Shown here one piece after another: positions 1 through 6,933 of a stretch of 64,000 nucleotides of DNA. The stretch spans positions 7,245,014 to 7,309,013 of the forward strand of contig NZ_CP025096.1 of NCBI RefSeq assembly GCF_002831565.1. The letters run 5' to 3'. The position numbers and the translations under genes were made by a program. Origin of the DNA: Spirosoma pollinicola (lineage in GTDB: Bacteria; Bacteroidota; Bacteroidia; Cytophagales; Spirosomataceae). Below the pieces are notes generated by a model. That model did not search any database, was not told where the DNA came from, and saw only the letters and a list, made by a program, of their open reading frames with translations. Numbering within the stretch: position 1 is the first letter of the stretch; each line of letters starts with the position of its first letter.

Positions 1-233
1 CAGCAGAGTTCATAGTGATTTGAAGTAAGTCTATACCTGATTACCCAACCCCCATGAAATCGTTGTTGTTTTAAAAAATAGGTAAACGGTCCGTGATCTG
101 GTTAATCCGGACTTTAACTGTAAATGAGTAACAACTCACCCGTATTCTTGTTAATTCAACGTGCCTGTCACGACAACCTCTTTGCATTTGATCTGCAACC
201 AGACAGCGCAATAACTCAACGACTATAATCAAA

Positions 234-1190
234 ATGACTGCTAAATCATTTTTCACTAACACCTGGACTGTTATCAAAGACGCCTTTAGTGGCTTTATGG
301 ATGATCGGTGTTTAAAGCTTAGTGCCGCTTTAGCGTATTATACTGTTTTTTCGCTGGCCCCTTTGTTGGTATTAATCATTTCTGTGGTGAGTATTTTTCT
401 GGGACAGGATGCTATTCAGGGAGAAATATTTTCGCAGATCAACGGGCTGGTAGGAAACGAAGCCGCCAAACAGATACAGGATATGATCAAGAGCGTCAGT
501 TTGTCGGGGAAAACAAATTCGGCTCTGGCGATTGGCATCGTTACGCTGATCATTGGCGCAACCAGCATCTTTGTGGAGATTCAGGATTCTGTCAATATGA
601 TCTGGCGCGTAAAAGCCAAACCCAAGCGTGGCTGGCTGAAATTGATCAAAGACCGGCTTCTGTCTTCATCGCTAGTCGTCAGCTTAGGATTTTTACTACT
701 CGTTTCGCTGATTGTTAACGGGTTAGTGCTGGCGATGAGCGGTTTCCTGACGCGCTACATACCCGGCCTGGGCGTCTATATAATCAGCGCCGTTAATTTT
801 ATGATCAGCACAGGCGTAGTTGCCACGCTCTTCGCAGTTATTTTCAAGGTCCTGCCCGACGCCAAAATTTCGTGGAAAGATGTTCGCTGGGGGGCTCTGT
901 TTACGGCTCTGCTGTTCATGCTTGGCCGCTACCTGATTGGCCTGTATATCGAAACAACCAGCACCAGTTCCGCCTATGGAGCCGCCGGGTCGCTCATTGT
1001 GATTCTGACATGGATCTATTACACAGCCGCTATTCTTTATTTCGGGGCTGAGTTCACTCAGGCGTATGCGAATCACTTTGGCATAAAAATCGAACCGGCA
1101 GACTATGCTGTGTACGTTGAACAAACCGAACGGGAACGGGATGTAAAGACGATTCCAATCCAGCAAAAGGTAGACGCCGGTAAAAAGTGA
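234..1190 (+). CDS. YihY/BrkB family inner-membrane protein
   Basis: The 318-residue protein fits the YihY/virulence factor BrkB family in length and layout. An N-terminal amphipathic stretch containing LSAALAYYTVFSLAPLL (about residues 29-45) is typical of the family, followed by about six hydrophobic segments and a charged cytoplasmic tail. GAAGSLIVILTWIYYTAAIL (about residues 243-262) matches the conserved C-terminal part. It is an integral inner-membrane protein whose biochemical role is not established; older claims of RNase BN activity for this family were withdrawn. It stands alone, converges on the BNR-repeat gene and ends just before a hairpin at 1200-1236. Family assignment is firm, function unknown. 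Confidence 0.9.
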   Translation: MTAKSFFTNTWTVIKDAFSGFMDDRCLKLSAALAYYTVFSLAPLLVLIISVVSIFLGQDAIQGEIFSQINGLVGNEAAKQIQDMIKSVSLSGKTNSALAIGIVTLIIGATSIFVEIQDSVNMIWRVKAKPKRGWLKLIKDRLLSSSLVVSLGFLLLVSLIVNGLVLAMSGFLTRYIPGLGVYIISAVNFMISTGVVATLFAVIFKVLPDAKISWKDVRWGALFTALLFMLGRYLIGLYIETTSTSSAYGAAGSLIVILTWIYYTAAILYFGAEFTQAYANHFGIKIEPADYAVYVEQTERERDVKTIPIQQKVDAGKK

Positions 1191-1199
1191 TATCTATTT

Positions 1200-1236
1200 A
1201 CAACCCTATAAAGTTTCTATAACCTTATAGGGTTGT
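1200..1236. terminator. Bidirectional hairpin between convergent genes (conserved-core family)
   Basis: Perfect 12-nt arms (1200-1211 and 1225-1236) with a short loop lie between the convergent BrkB gene and the BNR-repeat gene. Read on the minus strand, its core CCTATAAGGTTATAGAAAC nearly repeats in the hairpin at 57697-57749, so this may be a dispersed element as well as a terminator. Confidence 0.65.
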
Positions 1237-1255
1237 AATCTAAGCCCAGACTCAA

Positions 1256-2302
1256 TTACGCTCCCTTTTTAGGGTCAATGACAACGTGCCTGATGCGCTG
1301 ACGCTTCCATGTGTAGGTGACATGCACCAGTCCATCGGCGGTTTGAATAACGGCCGGATAAGAATATTCTCCCGGTTCGTTTTCGAGAACGGCCAATGTT
1401 TTCCAGGTTTTACCATCGTCGGAAATAGCCACATCGAGGGGGGTGCGCGGCCCACCGGATTTACCAGGCGTGGGCGCTACCGGATTATAGACGAGCACCT
1501 GCCGACCGTCTTTCAGGGTAACGGCATCCGTTCCGGAGTTCGGGTTTGGCAGCGACGTTTTTTGTAAAGGTGACCAAGTTTTACCCCCGTCCTTTGACCA
1601 TGTCTCGGCAATAAAACCACTTTTCTGACTCCGGCATAATGCCTGTAATTGCCCGTTGGGGTGGAACAAAACGCTCGGCTGGATGGCGCCATCTTCGACA
1701 CCGTCATTGATAGCTGCCGTTTTCTGCCATGTTTTACCCCAATCGCTGGTCTGCTCAAAATGCACGCGCCAGTTGTGATCCTCTGAGCTGGTAGGGCACA
1801 ATAAAACACCCGAAGGCAACAAAACCGGTTTGTTCTTAATGGGGCCTGCAATCCCCTCCGGCAGTCGCTCGGCCTCCGACCATGTTTTACCATTGTCTTT
1901 CGAGCGTTTCAATAAACCCCACCAGGTCGACGGACTTGGCCCTACTTTATAAAACAGAATTAACTCACCTTTGGGAACTTGAAATAACACCGGATTCCAG
2001 CAGGGCAACCGCTTTCCATCAGGTTGCACACCCGTTGCCACCTCTACAGGTGCTGTCCAACTTGTTTCAGACCGACTACTGACCCAAATGCCTACATCAG
2101 GATTCCGCTCGTGTGTGCCACCAAACCAGGCAGCCACCAGTCCCTGTGGCGTTTGAGCAATTGTAGAGGCATGGCATTCCGGGAAAGGAGCCTGTTCATA
2201 AATGAACTCACGTTTGAGAATAGCGGGGTTGCTTTGTTGCGCGAAAAGGCGCGGGATAGATACTAGACTTACAACCAGTAGGCAAAGGGCGATTTTTTTC
2301 AT
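1256..2302 (-). CDS. Secreted BNR/Asp-box beta-propeller protein (predicted sialidase-like, COG4692 type)
   Basis: The 348-residue protein starts at ATG 2302, where a clean signal peptide (MKKIALCLLVVSLVSIPRLF, then AQ) begins; the frame is open 39 nt further upstream but that would bury the signal. Four Asp-box motifs are visible (SKDNGKTW, SDWGKTW, SKDGGKTW, SDDGKTW), which marks a sialidase-fold propeller. FGGTHERNPDVGIW near the N-terminus is typical of the predicted-neuraminidase family. It is the last gene of the rhamnose locus, after rhaM. Given this context the substrate is more likely a rhamnose-containing plant glycan than sialic acid; that is inference, since several propeller families act on rhamnosides. 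Family confident, substrate unknown. Confidence 0.8.
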   Translation of the reverse strand: MKKIALCLLVVSLVSIPRLFAQQSNPAILKREFIYEQAPFPECHASTIAQTPQGLVAAWFGGTHERNPDVGIWVSSRSETSWTAPVEVATGVQPDGKRLPCWNPVLFQVPKGELILFYKVGPSPSTWWGLLKRSKDNGKTWSEAERLPEGIAGPIKNKPVLLPSGVLLCPTSSEDHNWRVHFEQTSDWGKTWQKTAAINDGVEDGAIQPSVLFHPNGQLQALCRSQKSGFIAETWSKDGGKTWSPLQKTSLPNPNSGTDAVTLKDGRQVLVYNPVAPTPGKSGGPRTPLDVAISDDGKTWKTLAVLENEPGEYSYPAVIQTADGLVHVTYTWKRQRIRHVVIDPKKGA

Positions 2303-2419
2303 ACGCTCAAAATACGTCAAAATTAATTTCTTACTCTTCATCCCGAATACACCTGATCGATATCATTTCTCTGGTAACATACCCCTTTTATCAGAATGAA
2401 CACACGCTATAAGGGTTAT

Positions 2420-2734
2420 TCAATCCTGATGAAATACACGCTCCAACGTGTTGGTTACCGGCGAGTTGTCGGGATTCGTCTCCATCAGATCAGCCATGTA
2501 TGCCCACCATTTTTTCATAATTGGCAAGCTTGGCAAGGCATCTATAGTATGGCCGGGCATACGTTTCTGAACAGCGAAAAGCGTGCCCGTCGAACGGTCA
2601 AGGTAGATCGAATAGTCACGAATGCCCGCGTCTATGAGGGTTGCCGTTAACTCCGGCCAAATTTCATCATGCCGACGTTGGTACTCAACCTCAACGCCCG
2701 GTTTCAACTTCATGGTAAAGGCTATTTCTTCCAT
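2420..2734 (-). CDS. rhaM: L-rhamnose mutarotase
   Basis: The 104-residue protein has the usual RhaM length and interconverts alpha- and beta-L-rhamnopyranose, feeding the isomerase. Residues matching the catalytic set of E. coli RhaM fall at the same numbers: His22 (in YQRRHDEIW), Tyr41 (in RDYSIYL) and the Trp76-Trp77 pair (in MKKWWAYM). It lies in the minus-strand rhamnose cluster, downstream of the GH88/105 gene and separated from it by a 54-bp-arm palindrome. The start at 2734 fits the family N-terminus. Assignment is secure. Confidence 0.95.
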   Translation of the reverse strand: MEEIAFTMKLKPGVEVEYQRRHDEIWPELTATLIDAGIRDYSIYLDRSTGTLFAVQKRMPGHTIDALPSLPIMKKWWAYMADLMETNPDNSPVTNTLERVFHQD

Positions 2735-2741
2735 ATGTTAT

Positions 2742-2868
2742 GATGGCGCAAGGCTCTGGCCTTGTGTCTACTATTCACCGGCCTCTGGCCGGATTACAAT
2801 ATAATATATAAACAAATCCGGCCAGAGGCCGGTGAATAGTAGACACAAGGCCAGAGCCTTGCGCCATC
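2742..2868. repeat. Long perfect inverted repeat (54-bp arms)
   Basis: Arms 2742-2795 and 2815-2868 are perfectly complementary around a 19-nt A/T loop (2796-2814). The arms carry CTCTGGCC words, and a fragment of the same sequence (GGCCTTGCGCCATTGC) follows at 2875-2890. It fills nearly all the space between the GH88/105 stop and the rhaM start. It could act as a terminator or mRNA-stabilising structure, or be a REP/MITE-like element. Confidence 0.9.
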
Positions 2869-2892
2869 GCTCACGGCCTTGCGCCATTGCAA

Positions 2893-4029
2893 CTAACGTT
2901 TCATTTTATACAATTCCGTACCAGCCAGCAGAAAACAGCCTAACCCATAATCGTCAAAATCGGGCTTACTGTCGTAGGTTACTGGCTGGCCTTCTTTGGG
3001 TTCTTTGCCGGTTCCCTGCACATAGCCTAAAAAGCCATTCGGATGCACGGATTCGGTTGCCATCGCGTTCCAGGCTTTGGTGATAATGGGGGTGTACGTT
3101 TTCCCATCCAGCAAACCATGATTAACGCCCCACGCCATACCGTAAGCAAACAGAGCCGTACCTGTCAGCTCTTTGCCGCCAAAATTTGCAGGGTCATGCA
3201 GACTCACATTCCAGTAGCCATCCGGGCGTTGCAGCGGTGGTAGTGCCTTCATCATCTCAAGGTAAGTTTTCTTGTACTCGTCACGGTGTGGAGCATCTTT
3301 GGGAATAATATCCAAAACGCGCACCAGGGCGGCTACAACCCAGCCGTTCCCACGCGACCAGTAGCAGTCTTTGCCGTTTGGTTCTTTGTATGGCGGCACA
3401 AAATCTTTATCCCGCCACCACAAACCATCTTTCGGATTATACAGCCCATTACCCCCGTGTTTGGTTTTCGAGTACATATAAATCTGGTACATCTTCTCCA
3501 GATACTTGGAATCTTTTTCCAGAACACTCAATTGCGCAAATACGGGCATGGCCATTTGCAGCGCGTCGACCCAGTTCCAATCGTCAACCTTATCGCTGTT
3601 CACCATCGCATCAACTGACGCTTTGATGTCGTTCAGGCGCTCGGGCTTTCGATCAATTTGGTATAGATCGATGTAGGTTTGACCACAACACTGGTCATCG
3701 GCGTTGCGCGTTTTGATACCGCTCCGTAAGCCCCAATGATGTTTATTGCCCCAGTCAACCGCGTAGTCGTAGTAGGGTTTCTGTTTGTCGATACCATACA
3801 ACGCCATGAGGCCTTCATAATATACGGCCCGCGTCCAGATGTTGCTGGGTCGTGTTTTATTGGTTACGATTTCTTTGCCGGGATCAGGCCATGACGCCAT
3901 GAAGTAGGCATTGGCAAGCGTCATTTTTGCCAGAATATCTTTCTTTTGAGGCAATTTCTGCGCCTGCGTACTTAGCGAGAACACGACAAGTAACAGCCCA
4001 AGACTACCTGTCAACGATTTAATTATCAT
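2893..4029 (-). CDS. Secreted glycoside hydrolase family 88/105 (unsaturated rhamnogalacturonyl hydrolase)
   Basis: The 378-residue protein has a signal peptide (MIIKSLTGSLGLLLVVFSLS, cleaved near TQA/Q) followed by an alpha/alpha-barrel of the YteR type. Recognisable motifs are DDQCCGQTYIDLYQ, NWVDALQMAMPVFAQL (the Asp is the likely general acid), YWSRGNGWVVAALVRVL and HDPANFGGKELTGTALFAYG. The family removes unsaturated galacturonate from rhamnogalacturonan disaccharides, freeing L-rhamnose. This matches its place 27 nt downstream of the kinase gene in the rhamnose cluster. GH88 versus GH105 cannot be settled by eye; context favours GH105. Confidence 0.9.
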   Translation of the reverse strand: MIIKSLTGSLGLLLVVFSLSTQAQKLPQKKDILAKMTLANAYFMASWPDPGKEIVTNKTRPSNIWTRAVYYEGLMALYGIDKQKPYYDYAVDWGNKHHWGLRSGIKTRNADDQCCGQTYIDLYQIDRKPERLNDIKASVDAMVNSDKVDDWNWVDALQMAMPVFAQLSVLEKDSKYLEKMYQIYMYSKTKHGGNGLYNPKDGLWWRDKDFVPPYKEPNGKDCYWSRGNGWVVAALVRVLDIIPKDAPHRDEYKKTYLEMMKALPPLQRPDGYWNVSLHDPANFGGKELTGTALFAYGMAWGVNHGLLDGKTYTPIITKAWNAMATESVHPNGFLGYVQGTGKEPKEGQPVTYDSKPDFDDYGLGCFLLAGTELYKMKR

Positions 4030-4056
4030 TGTGTTACGATGAATTCGATTGACTTA

Positions 4057-5469
4057 TCAGGCAATAACTGAAGCCGTATATTTTTTAAGTTCTACACAAT
4101 CGCCCGGTAAGGGATGTGAATTCCAGTGCTGGTGAGTTGCCAAAGCCGCACCCAATGCCGATGCCTGTGCCACCGACGCAGCGTAAACTTCAATGTTGGG
4201 GAAAGCCCTGGCCAGCAGGTTCATATAAATTGGGTTTTTACCAAAACCCCCATCCACAAAAATCCGTTTTACATCGGCCCGGTTAGGCGATGTGTCCGTC
4301 AGCACAAGGTTGGTGGAGATTAATTGCTGGGCGACAATGTCCAGAATCAGCTGGTGATACGCTTCTTCGTACGTCGAAAAATCCGACAGGTTGCGCTGCC
4401 CGAACAGAGAACCCTGCATCGACAGGAGTTGCTTCCCCTTCGCATCATTCTGTGTGGTTACCCGACCGGCGTGTAGACGCAATTCGTCAATGCAATCAGG
4501 ACTGTATTGAACCCGAATATATTCATCTACAGGGACTTGAAACTGTTCGGCAAGTCGCTTTATCTGCTGCTCATGTTCGTAACCCGCGAATAGTCGGGAC
4601 GATTTGACCGACCGTCCTTTATAATGCATGAAGTTCAGGCAGTCGTATTGCAACTCCTCAGCCGTAAGCGGGCTATTGTTGAACGGGTTCATGCTAAGGC
4701 ACCACGTACCGGTCGAGATCAGGACAAACGGGTCCTGAAACGAAGCCAGATACGGAATCAAAGCCGCCGAACTGTCGTGAAGACCAACCCCCACCTGCAC
4801 TGTAGAACCGGCAAACGACGTTTGGCGGGCGGAGTCAGACGGAACGATTGGGGCTAAACGTGTGTCAAGTTCCTCTCGTTTAACCCACTCATGATAGGTC
4901 TGCCGGTCGAAATCCCAGAGCATGGTATGACAACCGATACTCGTTAATTCAGAAACGGGCCAGTCACTAATCAATTGGCTCACATACTGGGGTAAATGCA
5001 GGGCAAAAGCCAGTTTGGCAAAAACTTCGGGTTGCTCGTGTTTGAATCGATATACCTGAAGCCCCGAATTCAAACTACTTAACGAGGGCGATGCTGTTTG
5101 TCGGGTTATGGCTGATTCGGGGCCGTATGTGTCAAAAAACTGCTTTAATAACCCTTCGGGATAGGCTTTAAGGTAATTATAAAGTGGACTGAGGGAATGC
5201 CCTGCTTTATCAATAAACACCATACTGGCGCCATAAGTCGAAAAGTTAACGGCCCTGATGGAAAACTCAGGTAATGCCATTACCTCCGCGAGAGACGATT
5301 TCACCCAGTTGGTCAACCGGTTTAAATCCTCGCACGAATCGCCGTCCTCATCCGTAATTTCGGCAAACTGCTCGGATTTTTCCCAGACGATCCGGTAGTG
5401 TTCATCAAAGAGAAATAGTTTTTTATTGGTCTTGCCAATATCGAAGATGGCAATAGCGGGAGTAGGCAT
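4057..5469 (-). CDS. rhaB: FGGY-family sugar kinase, L-rhamnulokinase
   Basis: The 470-residue protein phosphorylates L-rhamnulose to the 1-phosphate. I place the start at ATG 5469 (MPTPAIAIFDIGKTNKK); the 15 codons upstream are simple GAATGAGT repeats read as protein. The N-terminal FDIGKTNKKLFLFDE is the phosphate-binding loop of the FGGY fold. VGVGLHDSSAALIPYL and ISTGTWCLSMNPF form the second ATP-binding region, and VDGGFGKNPIYMNLLA near residue 410 is the adenosine motif. Substrate is inferred from position between the isomerase and GH88/105 genes; sequence alone would also allow fuculokinase. Confidence 0.88.
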   Translation of the reverse strand: MPTPAIAIFDIGKTNKKLFLFDEHYRIVWEKSEQFAEITDEDGDSCEDLNRLTNWVKSSLAEVMALPEFSIRAVNFSTYGASMVFIDKAGHSLSPLYNYLKAYPEGLLKQFFDTYGPESAITRQTASPSLSSLNSGLQVYRFKHEQPEVFAKLAFALHLPQYVSQLISDWPVSELTSIGCHTMLWDFDRQTYHEWVKREELDTRLAPIVPSDSARQTSFAGSTVQVGVGLHDSSAALIPYLASFQDPFVLISTGTWCLSMNPFNNSPLTAEELQYDCLNFMHYKGRSVKSSRLFAGYEHEQQIKRLAEQFQVPVDEYIRVQYSPDCIDELRLHAGRVTTQNDAKGKQLLSMQGSLFGQRNLSDFSTYEEAYHQLILDIVAQQLISTNLVLTDTSPNRADVKRIFVDGGFGKNPIYMNLLARAFPNIEVYAASVAQASALGAALATHQHWNSHPLPGDCVELKKYTASVIA

Positions 5470-5476
5470 GAGTTTT

Positions 5477-5545
5477 GAATGAGTGAATGAGTGAATGAGT
5501 AAATGAGATTGCACCAGCTATTCACTCATTCACTCATTCGCTCAG
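5477..5545. repeat. Octad tandem-word inverted repeat between isomerase and kinase genes
   Basis: The left arm is GAATGAGT repeated about four times with one change; the right arm reads ATTCACTC, ATTCACTC, ATTCGCTC. The two can pair into a stem of about 26 bp. It lies between the isomerase stop (5558) and the kinase start (5469). Confidence 0.75.
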
Positions 5546-5557
5546 TCAAAATTAGGT

Positions 5558-6832
5558 TTACAGTCCTGTTGCTACCGTTTTTGCGCCCCGCTCGCCAATG
5601 AGTTGCTGACGCACATCGAGTTGACGATACAGCGCAAGCGGATTCAATGACGCACCCGCCCGACGACGCGCTTCGGCTACCAGTGGGCGAACATCTGTTC
5701 GGAAAGCGTCCTGTAAAATCTCCTGTGCCCGAACGGCATCATTGGCCTCGCGAGCCTCTTCCAGCGCTTCACGGTCGACTAAAAGCGCCTGTGCGTACGC
5801 TAATTGAATGGCTTCTACCGACTGTAGCAGATCTTCGAGAGGGTCTTTTACATTATGACTGGCATCAATCATCCAGCCGAGATCTTTGGCGTGATTCATC
5901 CCTTTGGCGTCTAATCCATCGACCAGCTCCGTAAAAATCAGGAATAACTGGTAGGGCTTAACGCTTCCGGCGGTCAGGTCATCGTCACCATATTTGGAGT
6001 CGTTGAAGTGGAAGCCACCAAGTTTACCCTGATGCAGCAGAATCGCGACAATCTGCTCGATGTTGGCATTGGGCAGATGATGGCCTAAATCCACAAGTGT
6101 ATAAGCTTTCGGTCCGAGTTTATTAGCATACAGGAAGCTGCTGCCCCAATCGCCAACGGTCATCGAATAGAAGTTAGGCTCGAAAGCTTTGTATTCCACG
6201 AATAATTTCCAGTCGGCGGGCAAAGCCGCATAAATCTCTTCCAGGCTCGACAGTGTCCGGTCGAAGGCTTTGCGGAAGTTAAGCTGACCCGGAAAACACG
6301 AACCATCGGATAACCAGACCGTCAGCGCATCGGACCCTAAGGCTACACCATGCCGGATCACTTCGATATTGTGGTCGATAGCTTGCTGGCGAACAGCCGG
6401 ATCAGTATGTTGAAGCGACCCGAATTTATAACTCTGTTCAGCCTCGGGCTGGTCCTGAAAGGTATTGGAGTTTACGGCATCAAACCGCAAGCCATGCTGA
6501 GCGGCCAGTTGTTTAATGGCTTCGGGATCGGTTGGAATATCCCAGGGTATGTGCAGTGAGATAGCGCCACTTGCGCGATTCAGGGCATGAAGAAGCCCCA
6601 CATCGGCAATTTTCTCTTCCAGACTGCGGGGTTCTCCCCCGCCCGGAAACCGTCCAAAACGGGTACCGCCCGTTCCCAGCGCCCAGCTTGGAATAGCAAT
6701 TTGAAACTCTATAAGTTTCTGGATAATGGGTTCGGCCTTTGCGACCTCCTGCGTCCAGTATGACAATTTACGCTGATGGCCTTCTAGCTGTTTCTGGTTA
6801 TAATCAGCGATGTGTTCGGGTTTAAGTTGCAT
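5558..6832 (-). CDS. rhaI: L-rhamnose isomerase, RhaI type (TIM barrel)
   Basis: The 424-residue protein matches the Pseudomonas/Rhizobium/Bacillus YulE kind of rhamnose isomerase rather than enteric RhaA. Candidate metal-site segments are visible in order: LFVEYKAFEPNF (Glu), YTLVDLGHHLPNANIEQ (Asp, His) and GGFHFNDSKYGDDDL (His, Asp, Asp), consistent with the Mn-binding site of the P. stutzeri enzyme. It converts L-rhamnose to L-rhamnulose in the cytoplasm. It lies between the aldolase fusion (about 100 nt upstream, with a heptad hairpin in the gap) and rhaB. Confidence 0.93.
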   Translation of the reverse strand: MQLKPEHIADYNQKQLEGHQRKLSYWTQEVAKAEPIIQKLIEFQIAIPSWALGTGGTRFGRFPGGGEPRSLEEKIADVGLLHALNRASGAISLHIPWDIPTDPEAIKQLAAQHGLRFDAVNSNTFQDQPEAEQSYKFGSLQHTDPAVRQQAIDHNIEVIRHGVALGSDALTVWLSDGSCFPGQLNFRKAFDRTLSSLEEIYAALPADWKLFVEYKAFEPNFYSMTVGDWGSSFLYANKLGPKAYTLVDLGHHLPNANIEQIVAILLHQGKLGGFHFNDSKYGDDDLTAGSVKPYQLFLIFTELVDGLDAKGMNHAKDLGWMIDASHNVKDPLEDLLQSVEAIQLAYAQALLVDREALEEAREANDAVRAQEILQDAFRTDVRPLVAEARRRAGASLNPLALYRQLDVRQQLIGERGAKTVATGL

Positions 6833-6848
6833 AGAGGTTTAGTCTAAT

Positions 6849-6932
6849 TAATGAATAATGGATAATGAACAATGGTCAATGTTTTAGTCATAGCCCATCC
6901 TCATTATCCATTATTCATTGTACATTATTTAT
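6849..6932. repeat. Heptad tandem-word inverted repeat between aldolase and isomerase genes
   Basis: The left arm reads in sevens: AATGAAT, AATGGAT, AATGAAC, AATGGTC. The right arm reads CATTATC, CATTATT, CATTGTA, CATTATT. The 7-nt period and complementarity of the arms are visible directly. It fills the gap between two rhamnose genes of one strand. Confidence 0.75.
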
Positions 6933-6933
6933 T

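Noticed and set aside
1-13. Possible start of a minus-strand gene (ATG at 13, reading MNSA) running off the left edge
   Set aside because: Only four codons are visible, too few to support a gene.
723-1166. 147-codon minus-strand frame opposite the BrkB gene
   Set aside because: Antisense shadow of a well-supported membrane protein; no domain or signal of its own.
2742-2868. tRNA or structured RNA gene in the palindrome
   Set aside because: A single long stem with no cloverleaf features or anticodon-like loop.
5477-5545. Tandem words as a possible CRISPR array
   Set aside because: Units are 8 nt without spacers, and the arms form a hairpin; no cas genes are present.
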